Assembly (NCBI GenBank): GCA_026874595.1 | Contig: CM049310.1 | Span: 90,031,556 to 90,095,555, forward strand | Direction: 5' to 3' | DNA: 64,000 bases | Source of the DNA: Sipunculus nudus | Taxonomy: Eukaryota > Annelida > Sipuncula > Golfingiida > Sipunculidae | In this document: positions 1 through 14,141 of the stretch, one piece after another | Position numbering within the stretch: the first letter of the stretch is position 1 | Layout of the letters: every line of letters begins with the position of its first letter | The notes under the pieces: model-generated | The model's input: the letters and a program-made list of their open reading frames with translations, nothing else | Told to the model about the DNA's origin: nothing | Database searches by the model: none | Program-made: the position numbers and the translations under genes

Positions 1-3000
1 AAATAGGTCCCGAAAATCCATAATATCTGATTAAAAAAAGCAGAATTATACATTTCTGATTTTGATTGAACGAATTTGCTCTTTGTTTTTATATTCATGT
101 GCACGAATAGGCACTGTTATGTAGCCCGGGTACTAGTCTTCGTCCCTATGGGTCAAAATCGTGTTTAAATTCGGGAGAATACATCATTTATGTGGTGTTT
201 TTACAATAAGCAAAGCATAAGCAAAACGTAAACAAAGTGTAAGCAAAGGAATAAGAACTTCATAAATGAGATTTTCGACCGTTTATTGAAGTTATAATCT
301 ATTATTCAACTTGTCAGGAGTCTTATTTTAACAGAAATCGTGCAAAACAGTAGAGATATTGAGATCAAATCAGAAAATAGGTCCCGAAAATCCATAATAT
401 CCAATTGAGAAAAATGCAGAATTATACATTTCTGATTTTCATTGAACGAATTTGCCCTTTATTTTTATATTCATGAGCACGAACAGGCACTGTTATGTAG
501 CCGGGGAAATAATCTTCGTCCCTATGGGTCAAAATCGTGTTTAAATTTGAGAGAATACATCATTTATGTGGTGTTTTTACAATAAGCAAAGCATAAGCAA
601 AACGTAAACAAAGTGTAAGCAAAGGAATTAGGACTTCATAAATGCGATTTTCGACCGTTTTCTGAAGTTATAATGTATTATTCGACGTGTCAGGAGTCTT
701 ATTTATGACAGAAATCGTGCAAAACACTAGAGATATTGTGATCAAGTGAGAAAATAGGTCCCGAAAATCCATAATATCTCCATAAAAAAAGCAGAATTAT
801 ACATTTCTGATTTTGATTGAACGAATTTGCTCTTTATTTTTATATTCATGTGCACGAACAGGCACTGTTATGTAGCCGGGGAACTAGTCTTCGTCCCTAT
901 GGGTCATAATAGTGTTTAAATTTGAGAGAATACATCATTTATGTGGTGTTTTTACAATGAGCAAAGCATAAGCAAAACGTAGACAAACTGTAAGCAAAGG
1001 AATTAGGACTTCATAAATGCGATTTTCGACCGTTTTCTGAAGTTATAATGTATTATTCGACGTGTCAGGAGTCTTATTTATGACAGAAATCGTGCAAAAC
1101 ACTAGAGATATTGTGATCAAGTGAGAAAATAGGTCCCGAAAATCCATAATATCTCCATAAAAAAAGCAAAATTATACATTTCTGATGTTGATTGAACGAA
1201 TTTGCTCTTTATTTTTATATTCATGTGCACGAACAGGCACTGTTATGTAGCCGGGGAACTAGTCTTCGTCCCTATGGGTCATAATCGTGTTTAAATTTGG
1301 GAGAATACATCATTTATGTGGTGTTTTTACAATAAGCAAAGCATAAGCAAAACGTAAACAAAGTGTAAGCAAAGGAATTAGGACTTCATAAAAGCGATTT
1401 TCGACCGTTTTCTGAAGTTATAATGTATTATTCGACGTGTCAGGAGTCTTATTTATGACAGAAATCGTGCAAAACACTAGAGATATTGTGATCAAGTGAG
1501 AAAATAGGTCCCGAAAATCCATAATATCTCCTTAAGAAAAAGCAGAATTATACATTTCTGATTTTGATTGAACGAATTTGCTCTTTATTTTTATATTCAT
1601 GTGCACGAACAGGCACTGTTATGTAGCCCCGGAACCAGTCTTCGTTCCTATGGGTCAAAATCGTGTTTAAATTTAGGAGAATACATCATTTATGTGGTGT
1701 TTTTACAATAACGAGGGCATAAGCAAAACGTAGTCAAAGTGTAAGCAAAGGAATTAGGACTTCATAAATGAGATTTTCGACCGTTTATTGAAGTTATAAT
1801 GTATTATTCAACTTGTCAGGAGTCTTATTTATGACAGAAATCGTGCAAAACAGTAGAGATATTGTGATCAAATGAGAAAATAGGTCCCGAAAATCCATAA
1901 TATCCAATTGAGAAAAAAGCACAATTATACATTTCTGATTTTGATTGAACGAATTTGCTCTTTATTTTTATATTCATGTGCACAAACAGGCACTGTTATT
2001 TAGCCGGGGAACTAGTCTTCGTCCCTATGGGTCATAATCGTGTTTAAATTTGAGAGAATACATCATTTATGTGGTGTTTTTACAATGAGCAAAGCATAAG
2101 CAAAACGTAAACAAAGTGTAAGCAAAGGAATTAGGACTTCATAAATGCGATTTTCGACCGTTTTCTGAAGTTATAATGTATTATTCGACGTGTCAGGAGT
2201 CTTATTTATGACAGAAATCGTGCAAAACACTAGAGATATTGTGATCAAGTGAGAAAATAGGTCCCGAAAATCCATAATATCTCCTTAAGAAAAAGCAGAA
2301 TTATACATTTCTGATTTTGATTGAACGAATTTGCTCTTTATTTTTATATTCATGTGCACGAACAGGCACTGTTATGTAGCCCCGGAACTAGTCTTCGTCC
2401 CTATGGGTCAAAATCGTGTTTAAATTTAGGAGAATACATCATTTATGTGGTGTTTTTACAATAAGCAAGGCATAAGCAAAACGTAGTCAAAGTGTAAGCA
2501 AAGGAATTAGGACTTCATAAATGAGATTTTCGACCGTTTATTGAAGTTATAATGTATTATTCAACTTGTCAGGAGTCTTATTTATGACAGAAATCGTGCA
2601 AAACAGTAGAGATATTGTGATCAAATCAGAAAATAGGTCCCGAAAATCCATAATATCCAATTGAGAAAAATGCAGAATTATACATTTCTGATTTAGATTG
2701 AACGAATTTGCTCTTTATTTTTATATTCATGTGCACGAACAGGCACTGTTATGTAGCCGGAGAACTAATCTTTGTCCCTATTTGTCAAAATAGTGTTTAA
2801 ATTTGAGAGAATACATCATGTATGTGGTGTTTTTACAATAAGCAAAGCATGAGCAAAACGTAAACAAAGTGTAAGCAAAGGAATTAGGACTTCATAAATG
2901 CGATTTTCGACCGTTTTTTGAAGTTATAATGTATTATTCGACGTGTCAGGAGTCTTATTTATGACAGAAATCGTGCAAAACACTAGAGATATTGTGATCA

Positions 3001-6000
3001 AGTGAGAAAATAGGTCCCGAAAATCCATAATATCTCCTTAAGAAAAAGCAGAATTATACATTTCTGATTTTGATTGAACGAATTTGCTCTTTATTTTTAT
3101 ATTCATGTGCACGAACAGGCACTGTTATGTAGCCCCGGAACTAGTCTTCGTCCCTATGGGTCAAAATCGTGTTTAAATTTAGGAGAATACATCATTTATG
3201 TGGTGTTTTTACAATAAGCAAGGCATAAGCAAAACGTAGTCAAAGTGTAAGCAAAGGAATTAGGACTTCATAAATGAGATTTTCGACCGTTTATTGAAGT
3301 TATAATGTATTATTCAACTTGTCAGGAGTCTTATTTATGACAGAAATCGTGCAAAACAGTAGAGATATTGTGATCAAATCAGAAAATAGGTCCCGAAAAT
3401 CCATAATATCCAATTGAGAAAAATGCAGAATTATACATTTCTGATTTAGATTGAACGAATTTGCTCTTTATTTTTATATTCATGTGCACGAACAGGCACT
3501 GTTATGTAGCCGGAGAACTAATCTTTGTCCCTATTTGTCAAAATAGTGTTTAAATTTGAGAGAATACATCATGTATGTGGTGTTTTTACAATAAGCAAAG
3601 CATGAGCAAAACGTAAACAAAGTGTAAGCAAAGGAATTAGGACTTCATAAATGCGATTTTCGACCGTTTTTTGAAGTTATAATGTATTATTCATCTTGTC
3701 AGGAGGCTTATCTATGACAGAAATCGTGCAAAACACTAGAGATATTGTGATCAAATGAGAAAATAGGTCCCGAAAATCCATAATATCCAATTGAGAAAAA
3801 AGCAGAATTATACATTGCTGATTTTGATTGAACAAATTTGCTCTTTATTTTTATATTCATGTGCACGAACAGGCACTGTTATGTAGCCCGGGAACTAGTC
3901 TTCGTCCCTATGGGTCAAAATTGTGTTTAAATTTAGGAGAATACATCATTTATGTGGTGTTTTTACAATAAGCAAAGCATAAGCAAAACGTAAACAAATT
4001 GTAAGCAAAGGAATTAGGACTTCATAAATGAGATATTCGACCGTTTTCTGAAGTTATAATGTATTATTCGACGTTTCAGGAGTCTTATTTATGACATAAA
4101 TCGTGCAAAACAGTAGAGATATTGTGATCAAATCAGAAAATAGGTCCCGAAAATCCATAATATCCAGTTGAGAAAAATGCAGAATTATACATTTCTGATT
4201 TTGATTAAACGAATTTGCCCTTTATTTTTATATTCATGTGCACGAACAGGCACTGTTATGTAGCCGGAGATCTAATCTTCGTCCCTATTTGTCAAAATCG
4301 TGTTTAAATTTGAGAGAACACATCATGTATGTGGTGTTTTTACAATAAGCAAAGCATGAGCAAAACGTAAACAAAGTGTAAGCAAAGGAATTAGGACTTC
4401 ATAAATGCGATTTTCGACCGTTTTCTGAAGTTATAATGTATTATTCGACGTGTCAGGAGTCTTATTTATGACAGAAATCGTGCAAAACAGTAGAGATATT
4501 GTGATCAAATGAGAAAATAGGTCCCGAAAATCCATAATATCCAATTGAGAAAAAAGCACAATTATACATTTCTGATTTTGATTGAACGAATTTGCTCTTT
4601 ATTTTTATATTCATGTGCACAAACAGGCACTGTTATGTAGCCGGGGAACTAGTCTTCGTCTCTATGGGTCATAATCGTGTTTAAATTTGAGAGAATACAT
4701 CATTTATGTGGTGTTTTTACAATGAGCAAAGCATAAGCAAAACGTAAACAAAGTGTAAGCAAAGGAATTAGGACTTCATAAATGCGATTTTCGACCGTTT
4801 TCTGAAGTTATAATGTATTATTCGACGTGTCAGGAGTCTTATTTATGACAGAAATCGTGCAAAACACTAGAGATATTGTGATCAAGTGAGAAAATAGGTC
4901 CCGAAAATCCATAATATCTCCTTAAGAAAAAGCAGAATTATACATTTCTGATTTTGATTGAACGAATTTGCTCTTTATTTTTATATTCATGTGCACGAAC
5001 AGGCACTGTTATGTAGCCCCGGAACTAGTCTTCGTCCCTATGGGTCAAAATCGTGTTTAAATTTAGGAGAATACATCATTTATGTGGTGTTTTTACAATA
5101 AGCAAGGCATAAGCAAAACGTAGTCAAAGTGTAAGCAAAGGAATTAGGACTTCATAAATGAGATTTTCGACCGTTTATTGAAGTTATAATGTATTATTCA
5201 ACTTGTCAGGAGTCTTATTTATGACAGAAATCGTGCAAAACAGTAGAGATATTGTGATCAAATCAGAAAATAGGTCCCGAAAATCCATAATATCCAATTG
5301 AGAAAAATGCAGAATTATACATTTCTGATTTAGATTGAACGAATTTGCTCTTTATTTTTATATTCATGTGCACGAACAGGCACTGTTATGTAGCCGGAGA
5401 ACTAATCTTTGTCCCTATTTGTCAAAATCGTGTTTAAATTTGAGAGAATACATCATGTATGTGGTGTTTTTACAATAAGCAAAGCATGAGCAAAACGTAA
5501 ACAAAGTGTAAGCAAAGGAATTAGGACTTCATAAATGCGATTTTCGACCGTTTTCTGAAGTTATAATGTATTATTCGACGTGTCAGGAGTCTTATTTATG
5601 ACAGAAATCGTGCAAAACACTAGAGATATTGTGGTCAAATGAGAAAATAAGTCCCAAAAATCCATAATATCCCATTAAGAAAAAAATCAGAATTATACAT
5701 TTCTGAATTTGATTGAAAGAATTTGCTATTTATTTTTATATTCATGTGCACGAACAGGCACTGTTATGTAGCCGGGGAACTAGTCTCCGTCCCTATTGGT
5801 CATAATCGTGTTTAAATTTGGGAGAATACATCATTTATGTGGTATTTTTACAATAAAGCATAAGCAAAACGTAAACAAAGTGTAAGCAAAGGAATTAGGA
5901 CTTCACAAATGAGATTTTCGACCGTTTTTTGAAGTTATAATGTATTATTCATCTTGTCAGGAGGCTTATCTATGACAGAAATCGTGCAAAACACTAGAGA

Positions 6001-8131
6001 TATTATGATCAAATGAGAAAATAGGTCCCGAAAATCCATAATATCCAATTGAGAAAAAAGCAGAATTATACATTTCTGATTTTGATTGAACAAATTTTGC
6101 TCTTTATTTTTACATTCATGTGCACGAACAGGCACTGTTATGTAGCCCGGGAACTAGTCTTCGTCCCTATGGGTCAAAATCGTGTTTAAATTTAGGAGAA
6201 TACATCATTTATGTGGTGTTTTTACAATAAGCAAAGCATGAGCAAAACGTAAACAAAGTGTAAGCAAAGGAATTAGGACTTCATAAATGAGATTTTCGAC
6301 CGTTTTTTGGAGTTATAATGTATTATTCGACGTTTCAGGAGTCTTATTTATGACAGAAATCGTGCAAAACAGTAGAGATATTGTGATCAAATCAGAAAAT
6401 AGGTCCCGAAAATCCATAATATCCAATTGAGAAAAATGCAGAATTATACATTTCTGATTTAGATTGAACGAATTTGCTCTTTATTTTTATATTCATGTGC
6501 ACGAACGGGCACTGTTAAGTAGCCGGAGAACTAATCTTCGTCCCTATTTGTCAAAATCGTGTTTAAATTTGAGAGAATACATCATGTATGTGGTGTTTTT
6601 ACAATAAGCAAAGCATGAGCAAAACGTAAACAAAGTGTAAGCAAAGGAATTAGGACTTCATAAATGCGATATTCGACAGTTTTCTGAAGTTATAATGTAT
6701 TATTCGACGTGTCAGGAGTCTTATTTATGACAGAAATCGTGCAAAACACTAGAGATATTGTGATCAAGTGAGAAAATAGGTCCCGAAAATCCATAATATC
6801 TCCTTAAGAAAAAGCAGAATTATACATTTCTTATTTTGATTGAACGAATTTGCTCTTTATTTTTATATTCATGTGCACGAACAGGCACTGTTATGTAGCC
6901 CGGGAACTAGTCTTCGTCCCTATGGGTCAAAATCGTGTTTAAATTTAGGAGAATACATCATTTATGTGGTGTTTTTACAATAAGCAAGGCATAAGCAAAA
7001 CTTAGTCAAAGTGTAAGCAAAGGAATTAGGACTTCATAAATGAGATTTTCGACCGTTTATTGAAGTTATAATGTATTATTCAACTTGTCAGGAGTCTTAT
7101 TTATGACAGAAATCGTGCAAAACAGTAGAGGTATTGTGATCAAATCAGAAAATAGGTCCCGAAAATCCATAATATCCAATTGAGAAAAATGCAGAATTAT
7201 ACATTTCTGATTTAGATTGAACGAATTTGCTCTTTATTTTTATATTCATGTGCACGAACAGGCACTGTTATGTAGCCGGAGAACTAATCTTCGTCCCTAT
7301 TTGTCAAAATCGTGTTTAAATTTGAGAGAATACATCATGTATGTGGTGTTTTTACAATAAGCAAAGCATGAGCAAAACGTAAACAAAGTGTAAGCAAAGG
7401 AATAAGGACTTCATAAATGCGATTTTCGACCGTTTTCTGAAGTTATAATGTATTATTCGACGTGTCAGGAGTCTTATCTATGACAGAAATCGTGCAAAAC
7501 ACTAGAGATATTGTGATCAAGTGAGAAAATAGGTCCCGAAAATCCATAATATCTCCTTAAGAAAAAGCAGAATTATACATTTCTGATTTTGATTGAACGA
7601 ATTTGCTCTTTATTTTTATATTCATGTGCACGAACAGGCACTGTTATGTAGCCCGGGAACTAGTCTTCGTCCCTATGGGTCAAAATCGTGTTTAAATTTA
7701 GGAGAATACATCATTTATGTGGTGTTTTTACAATAAGCAAGGCATAAGCAAAACGTAGACAAAGTGTAAGCAAAGGAATTAGGACTTCATAAATGAGATT
7801 TTCTACCGTTTATTGAAGTTATAATGTATTATTCAACTTGTCAGGAGTCTTATTTATGACAGAAATCGTGCAAAACAGTAGAGATATTGTGATCAAATCA
7901 GAAAATAGGTCCCGAAAATCCATAATATCCAATTGAGAAAAATGCAGAATTATACATTTCTGATTTTGATTAAACGAATTTGCCCTTTATTTTTATATTC
8001 ATGTGCACGAACAGGCACTGTTATGTAGCTGTTTAAATTTGGGAGAATACACCATTTATGTAGTGTTTTCACAATAAGCAAAGCATAAGCAAAACGTAAA
8101 CAAAGTGTAAGCAAAGGAATTAGGACTTCAT
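1..8131. repeat. Satellite DNA array, ~376-bp monomer, ~22 copies
   Basis: The block starting AAATAGGTCCCGAAAATCC recurs at about 1, 375, 752, 1127, 1502, 1878, 2255, 2631, 3008, 3384, 3761, 4138, 4515, 4892, 5268, 5645, 6018, 6397, 6774, 7149, 7527 and 7903, giving a period of 373-379 bp. Two main subtypes differ just after this block: type A reads CCAATTGAGAAAAA and type B reads TCTCCTTAAGAAAAA. They often alternate, giving a 753-bp dimer. Monomers at 1878-3007 and 4515-5644 share private variants (AGCACAATTATAC, TGCACAAACAGG), so a longer higher-order unit of about 2.64 kb is also present. The last copy has an internal deletion near 8029 and stops at about 8131. The array runs off the left edge. 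No coding frame is conserved. Satellite identity is directly visible; any centromeric or heterochromatic role is inference. Confidence 0.96.
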
Positions 8132-10065
8132 AGAATCCTAAACTTTAACCTTTACGGTTGTTTTTAAGGTCAAACCGAAGAAAATTTAACCTGAGCGAGT
8201 ATTGTGTTTTTTTCCATCGATATAACCAAAGTATATTCGACATCCTCAGGCTGTAGAGTTGTTTTTGTCAGGTGCAACGTACACAAGCCACGTAATAATG
8301 ATATGTTCAGTTGCACATCCCAGGCCCAGATGAATGTTGCACTATACTGTCAAACAAGAGGTCACATATTCCGGCTCAATATCATAGTTACATCTTTTGA
8401 TTGCACAAAATAAATAAACACAAATTTCATGTAGGAGACAGCGAGTGTATACCGTATATGACAATATAACTTCTGTTGATGAACAGTTGAGACGGCAGAT
8501 AATTAATTTAGTACTAATCCTAGCCTGAAGTATACGCTTCATCATAATATGCCAAGCTATCGCCATGTACAATTGGGACAATGCGGACACAGGTGCCCAT
8601 GCCCATCTCCTATCTGCCTGTGTAGCTGATATATTACATACCTTTTTATTTCATATGGCACATCAATATTGCTTTTACAATGATTTAATTAATCAAACCA
8701 ATTGACGGATCCAAGTTTTTCATGTAAGTGATTATAATGAACCTTGCCTGGCCTACGTGTCATTATATATAAACATGTAAATTATCGAGGAAAAACCCCC
8801 TTTTATCTGGCATGGCTTTTCACTATAACCTAAAAGTAATTATACAGGTTTTGAACAGCTAAAATGAAGTATCAAAATGACAATTTACAATGTACAATTT
8901 AAAAAAAAATCCGAGTCATGAATCTTTTAACACCTCTAGATCTCTCACAGAAGCTATAAGTGAGATCACCAAGGCTTTTATATCAAGATTTTAACAGCTT
9001 CTATGAGGGGTGTTTAACTGAAGCACAAATCTAATACTTATAAAAGGTACTCGGTCCACCTTTGTTCGCAATGATCTCTGAAATCGCATTCCGTATGGAA
9101 CTGTACCATACCTCATTTAAAGGTTATTGTTCCGCAGTGACATCCCCGATAGGAGAATAAATAATTTTCATGTTTACAACATTTTGATTGATTTTAACGT
9201 GTTTTTGACTGAGTGGAATTAACCACCGAAAGCAGCCAAACTGCCCTTGGCAAAGACCGAATCTTCTTTGTAATCGCCTCAAGGATTAAGGACATATTGT
9301 GCATAAATAACCCCTGCTTTCATGTGACAGATTTAAGCATGTTTGGCCTAAATTTGACCCAGGCTCTAACAAACGTGCATTGTCAGTCAAAAAAACACAT
9401 GACTCTCGGTTAAGAGGTTGGGTTCAACCAGAAGGATTAATGACAAAACACAAGGTTCCCATTTCCGGGAAAGGGGTTGGGTTGGGCGGGGGTTTGAGGC
9501 CTCAAAATGGGCCTGACACGATACAAAAAGTTTGCGGAGGCTGAAAGGGGCGTACGGACCCCTGAACTCCCCTTGGATACGCTTCTTCTAATAATGAGGT
9601 ATGCATATTTCCGTTTCTTTCTTCAGGAACAGTTTCCATGCCTTAAAACAAACATTTAATTCATCGTTCATGTCTTCCTTACATCAACCTATTATCTATA
9701 CATCCGACAATAGTACCAGTCAAAGATCATCAAAAACCTGAATGCCCCCGCGTCCAATCCCGGTTGGCAAATGTTAACATTATCACTGACCAGGTCTTTT
9801 ATGTCAACATACCGATGAATGAATTTCTTGCAACGAGCACAGCGGCACAAAATAAATGTAAATAACATATCTTATTGAGATAGTAACATCTATATTTTCT
9901 TCTTACCTTCAGAATAAAAAATGTCAAAATTCCGCATCTCCGTTAATCATCTCCTCAACATCGGTAAAACCCCAGTAAACCGGGTTTATCAGCTAGTTCT
10001 TACATAAACAGAAAACCGATTATTTATCAAGGTAAAAAAGTGCATGGTATACAGTCCAGCCACTT
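8132..10065. other. Intergenic, no gene seen; degraded hAT-like fragment
   Basis: No ORF here resembles a known protein or has convincing splice flanks. At about 9455-9592 a G-rich stretch ends in CCCCTTGGATACGCTTC, resembling the degraded right end of the hAT-like GGATCC-ended repeats seen at 48.2 and 56.5 kb. This assignment is weak. Confidence 0.4.
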
Positions 10066-10512
10066 TGTGTCATATCGGTTAATAGAAAATCCCGTTTATT
10101 GTCATGCTTGGAACCCTTGGCAGTGATACCAGTTCGCAGTTAATATCACATCAAACGCCGACACGGCGAAACACGAAGCCACGAGCCTGTAATCGGTAAG
10201 GCGTATCAAACGATCAGATCTCCCACCTGTGTGCGGCAGGCAAGTGTAGTGATGCATGTGCGTCACTCCCCATCTCTTAGCTAATTAACATCTTTAGATA
10301 CCACGGTAAACTAGACCATTGTGTTTCTTCTTACGTTAACATGGGCGATGTTTGCAATCACATGTCAAACACAATGAACTCCTCGGTGACATTTCCCCGA
10401 GATGACATGAAGCACGAGCTGTGAACCTTGCTTACGACTGGAAATCCCCTTTAAGGGTCCACAAAATGATGGAGGTTTTGTGAGCTCTGGAGGAGATACT
10501 CGGTCCAAAACC
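10066..10512 (+). repeat. Dispersed duplication, copy 1
   Basis: This stretch is repeated at 27306-27865 in the same orientation. Shared segments include GTCATATCGGTTAATAGAAA, AACCCTTGGCAGTGATACCA, TCTCCCACCTGTGTG and GGTTTTGTGA near the end. It carries no open frame and no terminal inverted repeats that I could see. It may be a transposon fragment or a small segmental duplication; copy 2 lies 0.8 kb from a decayed decarboxylase exon. Confidence 0.85.
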
Positions 10513-12765
10513 TACATCGCAGCGAAACATAAGAATGTTGGCAATGGCTTGACGATGCCCGCTCCCTGAACTGTCCTATCATAAAGACGATCATGGAAGT
10601 TTGAGTCACTAATAAGACGGAAAATAAGGCGCAATAGTCGGGTAAGAATTATCAAGTAAAATAGTTTACCTACGCATAACATTATTACTCTGCAGCATAT
10701 TTCAAGACATTTGACCTCATGACCCAGACGATACGTCTCTTTCTGTTGGCAAGTCGGACTATGGTCAGTTAATGCGGCTTGCGGCACAAAACTTACAGGA
10801 AATAAGGTGAAGGTGCGCATAAACGTAATTTGATATGCTGCTGTGCAATAAATATTCATAAACGTTTCTGGTTCCTTTTCAATGATGATTTTTTTTTTAT
10901 ATCATTTGATACCAAACGCTTCTTCTATGATTCAAAAGGACATCGATGTTGAAGCCCTCATAATATCACATCACATTATCATAATTACGCATGCACCACC
11001 GATATGAGAATAATCGGGCCTGACTGTCTCACCAAACCTGTAAGATGATAACCACGTATTTGAATAAACTGCTATACAACTAAAGAGATAGCTCTTGAGG
11101 CCGTTAACAGCCAAATTACCAAACAATAATTAATGTTATTTGTCAATATTACTGTCATCATGTATGCATATGACTGAAATGGTTTCAACAACCTGGGACC
11201 TTTATTCCTGCATGCAATCGACTTATCAATCATAGATATGCATTAACAAATCTTATTATTGATACAAATTATATAATGTAAATATTATTCTATTCTTAAC
11301 TCTATAGTCACCAGAATGGTTTGTACATGCTAGTGTTTTTAAGATGCTCTATCTGGCTCTGAGCATGAAAATAAGTCTAGTTGTAAAATGAAAGTATTTT
11401 AATGATTATACGCTAGTTAGCACTATCATAAATTAAATATTGGCCAAATCCGTCCATATGAGACTTGATCTGCTTCGTGGCAATAGGACAGGAATAAAAG
11501 GTTTATATCACTGCAATTGAAGGAGTTGAAAACTTAATATTGTTTAAGAAGCTGCTGTCAAATTGTCAATATATGTTAACACACAGAACAAACTGACATA
11601 TACAGCAAACCAAAACGAAGCCGTGTCATAGTCACTAGCGCCATCTGGGCTCGGCAGGCCAGAGTCATAGGCAAACATTAGGGTTCTAATGTGGCCCATG
11701 CATATTAAAATGACTAAAAGTTTTAATTTAATTCTGTTCATTCAGACATCTCAGAGAAGAGTGAGAGACAAACACGCACACTAACCCGAAGACAGGACAA
11801 TCAGACTATGTGCAAACCTTCAGTGCAAACACAAGGTTACAATTCGGTGAAATCACAGTCTTGTGAAGCATATTATCTACATTTGTATGCAGTTCTTGTT
11901 TATTAGTTTGCAATACTATATTTTCAATGAACTAAAACAATTTGATATTATGGACATCCTCAATGAGAACGTGGCCTATATTACATCAAACAAGGCAAAA
12001 CCTGAAATTTTATACCTTGTGACCTTTAGGACCTTCAAGATGATCTTCAAATTCTAATTTTGCGGATAGCACCCCCACATACTTTTCACCTTCTCACACT
12101 GGTCAGATCCAACATGGATGCCTGCTATTAACACGGGATGCCGTAAATAATAATTCTAGAGGACTTTTCAGAATTTGCCTGGCCCACAATCTGGCAGCAA
12201 GTCAAATAAATCAGAGCTTTGCAAATAGCGTTATGCAACAAGCAATCTTTATACCTCCACATATTTGCAACCTACCACCGTAGGTTACATGTTTTTTTTC
12301 GTTTGTTAAAATTGCTGTATTAATATTTTATTGATAAACAAGTTCATACATCCTTCACGAAGTCCTTATAGGAACTTTTTCACAACCAAAATTACCCTAA
12401 TATCATTAAAATATGACAGAAAGGAAAACAAAAAAAATTCATATGTAGTGTTCAGTAACGGACTTATGTCACGTCTTATGAGCAGGTACCAGTTTGCGTC
12501 TTTATGTTGACCTGACCCAAGAAAGATAATTTGTCACTTCTGTTTTGGAAATAAAGTGTAAAAACATAAATTAATTTTCAAAAGGTAGGTTCATGAATAG
12601 GCACCTTTTACAGCACATGTGTGTCACAGCAAAATGTCACGACACTGCCCATAAATCCTGGATGCGTATTTAGCTTTCATGAGAGAAATCCGTTAAGGTA
12701 TGAAGACACTCGACATGGATGAACTGCTCGGAGGACATAGCCATAAATAACTTTTTCTATTCAAG
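10513..12765. other. Intergenic, AT-rich, no supported gene
   Basis: Open frames here (for example minus strand 10512-10859 and plus strand 11863-12057) show no recognisable domain and no good splice flanks. I see no repeat structure of note. Confidence 0.4.
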
Positions 12766-12949
12766 TTTATATCAAGAGTCTGACGCAATACCCGGCGCAG
12801 ACCCCTGTAAAACACAAATATGCTGGAGCAGGACAATTAACTTGGGAGGAATGTTCAAGGTCTGTTTTCTAGAAGAAGGAGCGTGTATAGTTTTGGCTGG
12901 GACATCATACTGTGATCTTGGGAATAGTGGGTGCATTGGTACAAGAAAG
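12766..12949 (+). CDS. Candidate orphan exon, cysteine-rich
   Basis: A 184-nt stretch lies between an acceptor-like site (CTTTTTCTATTCAAG) and a donor-like site (AAAG|GTAGCT). The open frame has eight cysteines in about 60 residues, including DPCKTQICW, VCFLEEGAC and YCDLGNSGC. The spacing would suit a small secreted disulfide-rich domain, but I do not recognise the family and no neighbouring exon was found on either side. It is either one exon of a gene whose other exons were missed, or a chance ORF. The frame ends in a (TA)n tract shortly after the donor. Confidence 0.3.
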
Positions 12950-12998
12950 GTAGCTATTATATATTTTATTTATTTCAATAATATACATGATACATATA

Positions 12999-13005
12999 TT
13001 ATTTG

Positions 13006-13073
<68 letters not shown>

Positions 13074-13080
13074 CAAATTC
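12999..13080. repeat. (TA)n microsatellite inside a palindrome
   Basis: About 32 TA units are flanked by ATTTGATAAT on the left and ATTATCAAAT on the right. The flanks are perfect inverted complements, so the whole block is one long palindrome. Confidence 0.95.
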
Positions 13081-14100
13081 ATTTGGATGTTATTCAATGC
13101 TTTTCAGACCATGTAAAGACCACGGTGATACATAAAAACCACCGCTGCTTGAATCGTTCGAATTTCTTGGTTTTTTTTACGTTATAAAACGACATATAAA
13201 GCCGTTTCTTTTATACCCAGGACTTTATATGCAAAATAAAGACATTTATAGAATAACTTGCTCCTGGGGCCTGTCAGAAGTATGATGACCGGAAAAAGCA
13301 ATACATGATTCATAATGCCCCACCTGTAAGCTCGAGTAATTAACCCGAGAGTGTATAAAACGTTAGAGAACATGCACAGTGTGTTTTCTCTCATTATACA
13401 TTGAATCATCCGTTGTTATGTGCCCTGAAGCTTTTAGTTAGGTCATTGCAGGTGGAATGTTAACATGCTGTATTGTGATCCCGCAGAGAATGGAGGGAGC
13501 TTCTGATTCAGATTATAAGTTGGAACGGGTAGAGAGGTGTTTATGTATGGCGGAGTGACAAAGTATAGTCTCTATGATGCAAGAAACAGTGTATTTACAT
13601 TCTGATTGGAAATTAAGTAATATTTCAACCATAATGCCCTGTGTGGGCGTGGTACACAGTAGTATGCATCGTTTCACTCAGGAACTTCCATAAAAACGCA
13701 TGAATGCTGACGTTAATAACATTATGACGTTACGTCACGGGTCGCTCGTTACAATTGCAGCCCTCCGTGGTAGAGCCCACCATTTCCAATCGCAGTATCT
13801 ATCCAAATCGCCTGTCCAATGTCAAAAATGGTCCGATCAATCATTTGGGGATATGAGGCAAACCAGACGTCCCTCTGTGAAGAAGGGGGGAACGATTTCC
13901 CAAATGGTCTGTCCAGCCCGGGAGTTGTCACCTCCGCCCCACCATCTGACCTATCAGATGCTCCATCCTATACGTCACCGGTATGCTACGGAAATAATAA
14001 CCATAAACTTAGGTTTGATAACATTTGATAGAGTATAATATAACAAGGGATCATTATACAAAAATGTAGTAATAATTATAAACGTAATAAATAAATAAAC
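13081..14100. other. Intergenic, no supported gene
   Basis: Overlapping open frames on both strands at 13700-14040 do not look like known proteins and have no clear splice sites. Nothing else is identified. Confidence 0.4.
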
Positions 14101-14140
<40 letters not shown>

Positions 14141-14141
14141 T
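14101..14141. repeat. (AAT)n microsatellite
   Basis: About 13 AAT units in a generally A-rich region. The run produces a meaningless poly-isoleucine ORF on the minus strand. Confidence 0.97.

Noticed and set aside
1-8131. CRISPR-like reading of the regular array at the left end
   Set aside because: The whole 376-bp unit is repeated with no unique spacers, in an intron-bearing animal genome.
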